Positions 1 to 8,469 of a DNA stretch of 15,291 nt are shown piece after piece. Every line of letters starts with the position of its first letter. The first letter of the stretch is position 1. Source of the stretch: Chromera velia (lineage: Eukaryota; Sar; Chromeraceae). Position numbers and translations under genes: made by a program. The stretch spans positions 10,001 through 25,291 of the forward strand of contig JAHBMJ010001835.1 in the NCBI GenBank assembly GCA_018398765.1, given 5' to 3'. The notes beneath the pieces were generated by a model. It saw only the letters and a program-made list of their open reading frames with translations. It searched no databases and was not told the origin of the DNA.

Positions 1-530
1 TTCAGATCCCAGCTCCGTTCTCCAGGTGTGTTCTCTGTATTTGAAACGTATGACCTGCACACATATACAGCAGAACACATTGGCATGCATTGATCAATCC
101 ATGCATGCGTTAATTCGGACGCACCATGCACTCGGTCGGCCCGACATCGCCCCTGCCACCCTATTTGTGACGTCCCCAAACTTCGTGGTGGCGGTAGGCA
201 AATTAAATGTGGGGGACGGGGGGGACGTCCCCCGACGTGGCGGTGCATGGTGGCGGCAAGGCGGCGGCGGTGGCCGAGGGTCCGCTTGGAAGGGATACGC
301 ATGGTCCCCTTTCCTGGACCGGTGTCAGGGGCGATGAGACATATATATGCCTGACTTCTGTCACACAGTTTATGCGGATTCTGACCAAAATTCATTTGAA
401 AGCAGCAGAGATGGTGCATGGGCCAGGTTTGAAGGCGTTGTGCATCCTTCATACGGCTGCTTCCAAGTGCTCTTGCGAGCTCTTGCCTGTAGATCGGCAA
501 GCTTGAAGCAAAAAAAAAAACAAGAGAGAG
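1..530. other. gene-free leader upstream of the nucleotidyltransferase gene
   Basis: No convincing coding region is seen; the open frames here are short and low in complexity. The stretch holds ATGCAT-rich sequence (about 84-110, with a 10-bp palindrome at 89-98), a 14-bp G/C palindrome centred on ACGT at 220-233, and a second GACGTCCCC at 169-177. An A-run at about 509-520 is followed by a GA-rich stretch leading into the ATG at 531. It probably contains the promoter and 5' UTR of the gene at 531, but no TATA box or transcription start can be assigned. Confidence 0.5.
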
Positions 531-3500
531 ATGGCGGCGTGCGTGGAGAGTCAAGATGAAAATGAACAACCAAGGAAGTCATCTGAGTGGATCCAAGACT
601 TGCAGAGACTCAAAGAAGGCATTTGTGCTGCGGATTTGGGGGAGGAAGGCGGATTTCTGCCTCCAATTGAAGGAGTTAGTTAGGAGCCACCGTTGCCGTC
701 TCCGTTCTCCGAGCCGTCTCCTGCCTTCTTCTCTATCATGGTTCTGTCCCTCCCGTTTCTGTTCTTGCAGCTCTGTGCTCTCACTTGCCTCCTTGGCAAT
801 CTTCTGGATGACGAAAAAGAAGTTGGAAGGCTGGTCGATGAGGCAAAGGATATGGACATCCCAAAGAGGGAAAAGGGGGTGCAGGAGGTACTCTCAGCAT
901 TAACTCTCTTGAGTCTGGTACCGGTTTCCGACGATTCAGATGCTTCAGCCTTCTTTGAAGCAAGAGAGAAGACTGTTCGAAAGGCGATCACCACAGGTCT
1001 CTTGAGCGATGGTCTTCATGCCCTGAAGTGCTCGAAAGACTCCTGTCAGACCAACAGAAGAGACGGCAAAGGCGACTTGAATGCCGTCTCCTCCCCATCC
1101 TCTTCTTCCTCCGGGAACAGTCCCCCCAGTTGCGTCCCGAAGATCTCGGACACAGAGCTTCTTGCAGCGCTTGCAAAGTGCTTGCCCGTCCCCTCCGAGA
1201 GGCGAGCCCTCCTTTTCGCTTTCCAGGAGTTGAAGTCTGAACTCCAGAAGGGACTGAGCGAGGGCGGTCAGGTGCAGGTGGATGTGGTTCCCTTCGGCTC
1301 TGCAGTGTCGGGTTTGAGCCTCTCAGGAAGCAATTTAGACGTGCAGGTGGGTAGGGGGAGGGTGTACTCTTCTTCAACCGACGGCCCCGCTGCAGCCGCT
1401 TTCCCTCTTCAGATTCCCCCCGAGCGTTTTGCCTTATCTCCTGTACATTATGACTTGTCTGAATGCATCCATGCATCGTATGCACATGCAGGTGCTGCTC
1501 CAGCGAAGAGACGGGCGGTCGCCCCTGGGACAGACGAATCTCAACTCCTTGGTGCAAAAGTGCCGCGGCCTGATCAAGGGCTTCAGAGTCCGTCAGGTTA
1601 TCATGGCTCGAATCCGTCTCATAAATCTGGAGGGTTGGGTGGACGTCTCTGCTCAGGCTGAGAGGGAGGGGGGAGACAGCAGCAGAGTTCAGGCACAGCC
1701 TAGCGAGAGACACACAATGCGCGTCTATGTCGATCTTTCGTTCTGTAACCCCATCGCAATTCACAACACCCGACTGCTTTTTGCATACGCCCACATGCTC
1801 CCTCCAGTCCCTCGAATTTCTGCAGTACCCCTTCCGACGGCGTTGATTTTGCTGGTGAAAATGTGGGCAAAGGGAAGGGGGATTGCTGACGCCTCAAATG
1901 GTGGTCTGTCGTCCTATGCATACTCGCTTCTTGTGATTCGATTTCTACAGTCAGAGTTGGGACTGCAACTTCCGAATTTGCAACACAACGCAGGGGAATG
2001 GGGAAAGAAGGGCAATTTGAAAGGGTCCGCAGGAGTGTTTCTTGTTCCCTCTGTATCCTCATCTGACCCTTTTCATGTATCGTGCCAAAACGCGTACTTT
2101 GAGCATCCACTGTGGGGGAAGAATGAGGCGATTGTGCCGCAAGAGAGAAAGATGAATGAGGCAATGGATGCAGCTGAAAGTGAGACAGAGTTTGACGAGA
2201 TTGTCTCGGCAGGTTTATTTGGGTGGGGTCCAGCAGGAGGGAAGGGAAAGTGCGAGTCCGCCTTCATCACCCCTGAGAGTGTAACCCCAAGTCTCTCTGT
2301 CCTCTTTTGCCGTTTTTTTCTCTTCGTCTCCCGAGAATTTGACTGGGGTGCTCGTGTGATCTGCATACGTAGCGGTGGGTTGCGTCCCTCGGACGGTCCC
2401 ACCAAGACGCAGGCTGCTGCCCGTCAATTGAAGAAGAGTGCTGAGTTCGAGAGAGAGGGAGCCGAGAAAGATGGGGATGAGGAGAAAAGTGCTGCGACTG
2501 GGTTGGCATTCCATAACTGGTGTCTGGCCCACCACTCTGAGGATGCCGGTTTAGTTGACCGCCTGATGTTTTCCATCAGACGTCGCTTCGTGTCTCAGAA
2601 GATCCGTTTCCGAAAACCGCAAATTTTTGAGATCGACGCCACGACCGCTTCCGAGTTCAAGGATACATTGGTCGATAGGTTGGGGGGGGCCTCTGTCATC
2701 TGTCCTCGAGGTCACCTTGCTGATTCTCCCCGACTCTTCATGTGATGGTCTGTTTCAGGAGATCAAAAAGGCTGGAGGAGAGGGACTGTTGGAGAGTCCT
2801 ACACAGTGTGTGAAAGCCTCGACCGTGAGCAAGATGACCGCAAAGAAGGCAAGGAACATTGTACAGGAGATGCTCTCCAAGAAGGTCAGCCAGAGTGTGC
2901 ATCCACGCACTGGGCCCCTGCAGGTGTTGCTTGCATCGCGTGCCTCTGTGTATACATTTGGACAATTAAGTGAATGCGGGCAAACCATCCGAGCTTGTTC
3001 CTTCTCTCACTCTGTGAATACATATTAATTTCAATAATGAAGATTCGAGAATTGCATGGATCCTCTCTCCCTTTTCGACAGCAACAAAATGGCTCCCTAA
3101 AAGATGATGAAAGATTAGATTTGTGTGGCCCATTTGGAGAGGAGCACCGACTCCGTCAATCAACAAGCCAATCACATAGTTGACAAGCTAGGTTGGACCG
3201 TGTGACTGTGTGCAGGCGTGTGTTCCAGGGCGGCGTTTTTACGGGTGTCCACCGTTTTGGACTTGCCATATTGTAATAGAGAGTGCAAACAGCGTCTGTG
3301 TGTGTGAGTGTGCGTGTCTATGTATGTGTGTGTGTGTGTGTGTGCGTGTGAGTGTGCGTGTCTATGTATGTGTGTGTGTGTGCGTGTGTGTGTATGAGTG
3401 CGCGCACAGAAAAAGCCCTTGTTGACGCTGACTGGTCACCGGAAGGAGGAGAGCGGGACGAAGCTTTTGGAGATCATCCGGGGTGCCGTGAGACTCCTGG

Positions 3501-4716
3501 TGGGGCAGAGGGCTGCGTTTGCCTGCCTTGAGGAGGCTAGGCTGAGGATCGAGCGGGGGGTCGGAGAGACAATTTGTCCTTCACAGTCAAGTGATGCCAT
3601 TCAGATGAGCCCGGTCGGCTGGAGGAATGGAGAGATGGAAGGAGACTCGAACAGACCGCGGAGTGGGCACGAGACAGGACGTGTCCAGAACCGCCCCCCT
3701 GTGTCTCTTCTGAGCTCTCTCTCGGGACCCAAAGAGAGGGCAGGTCTCTGGATACAGGACCCTTTTGAAGAGCGTCGTGTGCTCAGTCAGTCTTGATGAG
3801 ATTGAAAGCAAGTTCAAGAGAGGCATTTGTACGAAGGAAATAGAGCAAAATGCAGGCGGCTTTGGCGTGATGGTCGTCATTCGCGTTAGTCAGACAAAGG
3901 CGGTAACGGAGAGGCTGGAGAGAAAGAAACGTTGCGCTTCATATGGATGCGCAACACTTCGGTTAAAAATCTGTTGCTTTCCGTCTTTTTTCGAGGGCTT
4001 TCCTTGTGCTTCACGATGAGATGGTGTGCCTGTGTCGATTTTTCCTATAGTCCTCCCTCTTCCCTTTCTGAAAAAGACCGATAAGCAAGCCAGCAAAGGA
4101 GACTGCCTGTGTGCCACTCAGATAGAGGAGCAGCGAGTGCATGAGGAACCCGATGGAGCTGCTCTGTGGATTTCGCACCGATGCTACGCGTTATATCTGT
4201 ATTGCAGGTGCAGCGAAAGCTGGTGACATCCTCTTTGAGTTTGAGAGAGCTGCTGCTTTGGTCTCTGGTTCTTGTTTCCGTTTCGAACTGTTTGAGGCTG
4301 CCAGAGGGGAAGACGTGGAGTCGGGATCTGTCTTCTCACGTCTAATTACTGCCCCAAGTGAGAAGCTGAGGGGGCGGAAGGAAGTCCATGAAAAGAAGGG
4401 CAAGCGCAGTGGGGGAAAGAGAGAGGCAGACCCGGGAGTGCCAAAACCGGAAGTGCAGGGAGGGGGTGAGAGAGGAAGGGGAAGGGGGAGGGGGAGGGGT
4501 AGAGGACAGGCTCGGGCGTCACGGGGAAAGTCAGTGGGAGAAAGGGGGGGGGGATTCGGGAATGCACATAGAGGCAGACGCACCTATGTCCCCGTTCCCC
4601 CCCAGCCGCCCCCTCCTTCTCCGGCCCGCTTCTCCGATGCGCAGAACGCGTCTTCTGCTGTGCGGCGTCACTATCCAGCTGAGACTAAATCTGAGTCCTG
4701 TGCAGGTGAACACTGA
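531..4716 (+). CDS. non-canonical poly(A) polymerase / terminal uridylyltransferase-like RNA nucleotidyltransferase (split gene, frameshift near the end)
   Basis: This family adds A or U residues to RNA 3' ends. Exon model: 531-674, 771-1346, 1492 to about 2694, 2759-2923, 3410-3828, 4208-4716. Introns 1, 2, 4 and 5 have GT-AG ends with matching phases; the donor of intron 3 is unresolved (2671 and 2695 keep frame, the better-looking 2679 does not). The start ATG 531 precedes a phase-0 splice. Domains: FGSAVSGL...SGSNLD (about residues 222-238), third acidic residue in YVDLSF (about 321), GGLSSYA (about 378), PAP-associated segment around FFLFVSREFDWG (about 507-535), IQDPFE at 3752-3769, then an RG-repeat and polyproline tail. 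The PAP-associated segment and DPFE are separated by a long insertion. The first catalytic Asp is Asn, and the frame breaks at 3784-3796, so the copy may be inactive or mis-sequenced. The stop is at 4714. The family call is firm; substrate (U or A) and RNA target are unknown. Confidence 0.8.
675..770 (+). other. intron 1 of the nucleotidyltransferase gene
   Basis: GTTAGT donor after GGA (phase 0); the acceptor is a C/T-rich tract ending in TTCTTGCAG. The 96-bp removal joins two exons in the same frame. It also removes an in-frame TAG that directly follows the donor. Confidence 0.7.
1347..1491 (+). other. intron 2 of the nucleotidyltransferase gene
   Basis: CAG|GTGGGT donor and CACATGCAG acceptor, 145 bp. 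Removal joins the GS/NLD motif in one frame to VLLQRR... in the next, giving an uninterrupted nucleotidyltransferase fold. The phase (0/0) agrees with the frame change. Confidence 0.75.
2924..3409 (+). other. intron 4 of the nucleotidyltransferase gene, containing a TG repeat
   Basis: CAG|GTGTTG donor after PLQ and GCGCACAG acceptor before KKP, phase 0 on both sides, 486 bp. The (TG)n tract occupies the acceptor-proximal quarter, where a pyrimidine tract would normally sit. Confidence 0.6.
3295..3404 (+). repeat. (TG)n microsatellite with an internal 44-bp tandem duplication
   Basis: Almost pure TG/CG/TA alternation. A block beginning TGTGAGTGTGCG at 3303 recurs at 3347. It lies within intron 4 of the nucleotidyltransferase gene, ending next to the proposed 3' splice site. 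Confidence 0.9.
3829..4207 (+). other. intron 5 of the nucleotidyltransferase gene
   Basis: GTACGA donor and TTGCAG acceptor, 379 bp, phase 1. Joining gives an uninterrupted helix-like run (KFKRGIC|AAKAGDILFEF) that fits the segment following DPFE in this family. GTAACG at 3903 is another possible donor but gives an early stop. Confidence 0.55.
4455..4520 (+). repeat. G-rich purine tract coding for RG repeats
   Basis: Four runs of four or five G separated by one or two bases (4478-4499), preceded by two more G runs at 4458-4466. In frame they encode alternating Arg-Gly (an RGG-like RNA-binding tail) in the last exon of the nucleotidyltransferase gene. The spacing satisfies the usual G-quadruplex pattern. 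Confidence 0.75.
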
Positions 4717-5380
4717 AGAAAACGTCACGTTTCTCCCAACTTCACAAGACCCACATTTCGATACGCTCGCAGTCTGAATTTCAAACTAGATTTCAAATTT
4801 TGAAATTAAAGTAAGAATGATTACTGAATTAAGATCTAGATTAAGATAAGCCTTAATTCAAAAACTTATGCATATTTAAGGATAGCTATCATATCGATAT
4901 CGTGTCGTATCGGTATCGGTATCGAAGTATCGACTATCGGTTCTTTCTTGAGCGGCCGAGTATCGGTTAGTATCGGCCTGCTTAGAGCTTGTGAATATTT
5001 GTGAAGGACTACTGTATGGCCAGACGCGCGCCGGGCGGGGCCTCGGTGCTCGAAGACCGGGTGCGGCCGCGGGCCCAGTAACACGTATACCGTCCCCAAC
5101 CGGCTCCATGCATGGATGAATGCGGAACCGGCTCTATGGAGCGTACACTGAATTCAGCCGGAACAGCGCCTCAAGACAAGACTGCATATTCACTGCATCT
5201 GATCTAACAGAGCTTCATTATTTCCGTTTTCTGAATAAAACCGCTTCTGGACAATCAAAGCATCATAACAGCCAGAAGGGGAAAAAACAAACTAAGGTGT
5301 GGGCATATTATAAACGTCAGGCGGATAGAAATTTCGTCTCCTCAGCATGCAGAGTTGTTTGACCCATTGTTAACCTGTCG
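4717..5380. other. intergenic stretch, no gene seen
   Basis: AT-rich at 4775-4880, then a TATCG-rich cluster (listed separately), then GC-rich at 5020-5100. An ACCGGCTC(C/T)ATG direct repeat begins at about 5098 and 5129. No reading frame here resembles a protein. Confidence 0.6.
4892..4976 (+). repeat. degenerate TATCG(G) repeat cluster
   Basis: TATCG occurs nine times in about 85 bp, three of them in tandem as TATCGG, with one TATCGATA palindrome at the left end. It looks like a decayed simple repeat or a cluster of short binding sites. Confidence 0.7.
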
Positions 5381-5386
5381 GAGTTG

Positions 5387-5920
5387 GCTCACTGGCCAAC
5401 GTCCAAACAACTCAAGGATAGTAGTCTAAGAATCGTCTTTCCACAGTGTTGTCTCTTCTTTTTGTGCCGTCTTGGAGCTTCAAGAGTGACCGGATCGACC
5501 AGGATGTCAACATGGGCGAACTGAGATTCGGAAAGGTCAGTCATGAGTGAGGTCACTGTCATTTGGTGACATCCATACTCTGCTATTGAAGCTTGCCACT
5601 TTACCATTGATGTTCAACCACTGAGCATGCTTCTGATGACTTTATCTTTTATAAAAGCTTGCCACTTGGCGACTTGCTGCTCGTTTTTTGACGTTGACCT
5701 AGCTTCCAGCAACGGTTCGGTCTTCACACCCTCTAAATCACAAAACACACACCAGGACCGTCTATCTGTTTCCTTGTGGGAACCTTTGTAGTCCAACGTG
5801 TTTGTCTTGGTCTCCTTCATGCTTTCACTTGTGCAGAAGGAACTCCTAATACCGCAAGCAGTGCTGTTTTCGTTTTTCTGGAACTGGATCTGCCCTCCCT
5901 GGAATGACCGGTGAGTTTGT
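5387..5920 (-). pseudogene. possible decayed fragment of a zinc-knuckle (Gag-like) protein
   Basis: On the minus strand one frame is open from about 5920 to 5389 except for a single TGA at 5614-5616. It contains WCVFCDLEG followed by residues spaced like a CCHC knuckle (C-x2-C-x4-V-x4-L, so the His and last Cys positions are substituted), then KWQA twice, then YGCHQ. The layout recalls the paired zinc knuckles of some retrotransposon Gag proteins, but no pol-like sequence adjoins it. The ORF at 5817-6008 on the same strand is in another frame. It may be a remnant of a transposable element or chance; I cannot name a family. Confidence 0.25.
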
Positions 5921-6009
5921 CACTTGTGCCTGCTCTGCAGAGGAAGGAGAGGGCCTTCCCAAAGTCTAGAAAGCTAAAGATTGTCTTACTATGGATGTGT
6001 TCTACCAAT

Positions 6010-6775
6010 TTGTTGCAGCTTTAAAATCTTAGTTGGCCGTTTTGCGTATTAGTTGATTTTTATGGAGATGCACACACATACAGATAAATATACAGACCGC
6101 TGCACACTATCAGACCTTTGACCTCAATTTTCTCTTCACTCCGCTTGCTGAGTATCAACCACCACGTCGCTCAAGAGAGTCCAACCTAAGCTGCTTGCTG
6201 CGTAGCTTGTTTTTTCTTTCTTCTTTGTGCTGCAAATCTACATGGTTCCTTCGTGACTCCGAATCGTAAGTGCAGAATAGCATGTAGATGTCTGCGTTTT
6301 GCTATAAATTTTGTATACATTCACTTACATTTGGGTGATTTTGGCATACACATCAGAATAAAAACGAGTCTAACAGTTTGCGTCTGGCATAAGATTTCCA
6401 GTAACGACGTGTTGATGAAGTCATTGTTGATCTGATGATATGTTGACTCTTTTAAAGGGGAGAGTTAGGGGGGCGAAGCCTCCCTTATAGTTTCGCCTTC
6501 TGAACGTTTCGGATAGTGACCATGTTTGATTTGATTATATTTGATTTGATTTGTTTTGATATGAGCTTCAACCTCAAATATTTGATATTTGAGGTAAGAT
6601 TTGAGGTTAACATCTTAGGGTTCCTCACTGAGTCACTGACTTACTGTCACTCTGATCATTTTTCTCATGACAATAGTTATCAGAACATTTCTGATGTGTG
6701 TTTCAAAAATTTAAAAAAATATATATATAAAATTATAACTTATCAGTTCCATAAAAAAAATATGCCTGTGTAGCA
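6010..6775. other. AT-rich intergenic stretch, no gene seen
   Basis: Low-GC DNA with repeated TTTGAT (about 6520-6560), palindromes at 6570-6608 and an A/T run at 6708-6735. The GC content rises abruptly after about 6776. No credible coding sequence. Confidence 0.6.
6572..6594. repeat. 23-bp palindrome with 10-bp perfect arms
   Basis: CCTCAAATAT and ATATTTGAGG flank a 3-base loop. A third matching arm, ATTTGAGGTT (6599-6608), complements AACCTCAAAT at 6570-6579, so two mutually exclusive hairpins are possible. Confidence 0.8.
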
Positions 6776-7519
6776 GTTGTGGAGTCCTACCCTATAGCGC
6801 CGCCCTTTGAGCCTTCGCATGCGCCGTGACTGAGTGAGCCAGCGTGCCGCGCCACATTCTGCCGCCGCGCTTTGCTTCGTACGTGTTGCGCACGTCGATC
6901 AAAGTCGTTGAAATCGAGTCTGACCTTCGTATTCAAGCATGCAATATGTCACCCGAGCAACGGATAGCATCGTTTGAGTTTGATGTCTGTTTGGCATAGA
7001 TCAGAAGTCTGAGAGTCTAAAACAGAGAGAAGCAAAAGTAGAAACCGTGTATGGTAGAATGAACCCAGCTGATTGGAATCCTAGATCGCTCTAGAGCTAA
7101 ACCTTCTGTAAACTGTTGCCTGAGTTAGTGTTGCTCACGTTCCTTCTCTTAACCTTCTCTAGGTTCTTGTCCTCACTTTACCCTCTGTCTGGACGCCGGG
7201 GATCTGCAGAGTCGTACTTATGCACTTCGGGCCGAGGGCCGGCCATCCCATGCCACGAGGCTGGGATTAGACGCATGGCCCAAGGACCCCAGCAGCTAAA
7301 CAGAGAGAGAGAGGCCCTCTACAGAAAAGAAAGAATAGAAAGAGCCGGGGCCTTTTGAGAGGCGGTCCCAGAAGGCAGTTGTGACCCGATTCGAAAGTTG
7401 TGGAGATGATGGAGATGGCCAAACATGTTATTGAATCACCCCTTGCATCGTTACCGTTCAGGAGATATGAACCATTAAAGATTCAAGAAAAGGATGTCCC
7501 AAAAGGCAGAATTGCACCT
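6776..7519. other. intergenic stretch upstream of the retrotransposon; possible unrecognised 5' LTR territory
   Basis: GC-rich at 6790-6900, mixed afterwards. The open frames at 7116-7358 and 7400-7666 resemble no protein. A 5' LTR of the element would be expected to end near 7878, so part of this region and the next few hundred bases may be LTR. No matching copy is visible at 15090-15291, so this remains unproven. Confidence 0.35.
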
Positions 7520-7597
7520 GGCCCCGCAAAGTCATTCCGTGAAAGCGATAAAGACATTCTGCTTTCCCGGACCAAACATGCCCAACTTTGCGGGGCC
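7520..7597. repeat. 78-nt imperfect hairpin
   Basis: Outer arms GGCCCCGCAAAGT (7520-7532) and ACTTTGCGGGGCC (7585-7597) are perfect complements. Inner arms 7536-7546 and 7561-7571 pair at 10 of 11 positions around a 14-base loop. The outer and inner stems are joined by an asymmetric 3/13-base internal loop. Confidence 0.85.
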
Positions 7598-7736
7598 CTG
7601 AGACGTGCACGCTACTCATCACCGGTCGATCGAATTTGCATGCATGCACGTGCGAAGACATCTTAAGATTCATCTCTGAGTCAAAACGTTGTGCAGCCAG
7701 GATTGAACTAGTCTGAACATACACATCAAAGCCAAC

Positions 7737-7764
7737 TTCATTCATTCATTCATTCATTCATTCA
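7737..7764 (+). repeat. (TTCA)7 microsatellite
   Basis: Seven perfect tandem copies of TTCA. Confidence 0.95.
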
Positions 7765-7880
7765 TCCGTCTATTAGAATCCAAAGCCTTCAGAACTCCTT
7801 CTACGAACCTCAAGTGCTTTCTATTACGTTTTTAAGGTTCCCTAGCTCAGTCCTGCCAATTCCAAACCAGAATTAGCAAG

Positions 7881-7896
7881 TGGTGACGCCAGCGAG
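7881..7896 (+). other. possible primer binding site
   Basis: TGGTGACGCCAGCGAG begins with TGG, as expected for pairing with a tRNA CCA end. It lies two bases after a CA that could end a 5' LTR, and about 170 bp before the gag ATG. The complement could be read as T-stem, 7-base acceptor strand, discriminator A and CCA. The tRNA is not identified. Confidence 0.4.
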
Positions 7897-8331
7897 AGTT
7901 GAGAACACAAGCGCTACTCACGTGAACCTACAGCCTGAGGAGCTCAGTCCCTCTGAAACGTTCTTTCTTCATCATAGCCACACAGCCAAAGTGAAGCAGG
8001 AGAGTATCAACAGCTTCTCTGACTCTTAGAATTCTCTCTCTTGAAGTTTTTGGCCCGAACAAGATCATGGTCGTCAACACCCGTTGCACAAAGTACGATC
8101 AGAACCAGAACCCGAAAGACCTCAAGCCTAAAAAAGCCCTGACCAAGAAGCAACTCACCCAGAAGGCCAGACAGGAACAGAAACGCCTGACAGAGGCTCG
8201 CTGAAAACAGAAACAACAAGAAGAGGAGGATGCTGCGGTCGCGAAGCAGCTCGCTGCCGATGAGGCCATGGGGGTCGAAGAGACCACCGCCTTCCCTAGA
8301 GGAGTCACCGAAAAGACCACCTCCTTGGAGG

Positions 8332-8469
8332 GTAAGTCAACAGCAGTGCAGCAGAGAGGCACAGCTGATGTACTTTGTCGTTGCACTGCTGAAGATCTTG
8401 CGTGTCTCTTCCCTCCCTCCCCCCCGTGTGCCTGTGTGTGAGACTTCCCTCTCTCTCTCTTTACTGCAG
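8332..8469 (+). other. intron-like segment within gag
   Basis: GAGG|GTAAGT is a consensus 5' splice site; the 3' side has a long C/T tract ending TTTACTGCAG. The segment is 138 bp (46 codons), phase 1, and removal keeps the Gag frame. Read through, it meets one TGA at 8439-8441. A 12-bp stem (8341-8352 with 8380-8391, one G-T pair) starts nine bases after the donor. Confidence 0.65.

Noticed and set aside
2679-2758. Intron 3 with the AG|GTTGGG donor
   Set aside because: It joins to a frame that stops within 20 codons; donors at 2671 or 2695 keep the frame into exon 4. The choice is left open.
3210-3425. Open frame of alternating Cys-Val
   Set aside because: It is only the translation of the TG microsatellite within an intron.
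4191-4583. Minus-strand proline/leucine-rich open frame
   Set aside because: It is antisense to the RG-repeat exon; the Pro-Leu runs merely mirror the G-rich purine tract.
4892-4976. CRISPR or telomere-like array
   Set aside because: Units are five to six bases with irregular spacing, with no repeat-spacer pattern and no known telomere unit.
7116-7666. Two + strand open frames before the retrotransposon
   Set aside because: Composition is unlike any protein family I know, and the second frame runs across the 78-nt hairpin. They are more likely non-coding or LTR sequence.
6776-7880. A defined 5' LTR
   Set aside because: No stretch longer than a few bases matches 15090-15291 by eye, so limits could not be set. 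The purine-rich similarity between about 7020-7050 and 15126-15150 is composition only.
8051-8063. TGGCCCGAACAAG resembling a retroviral tRNA-Lys primer binding site
   Set aside because: It lacks two bases compared with the usual sequence and lies three bases before the gag ATG, too far inside the element. The site at 7881 fits position better.
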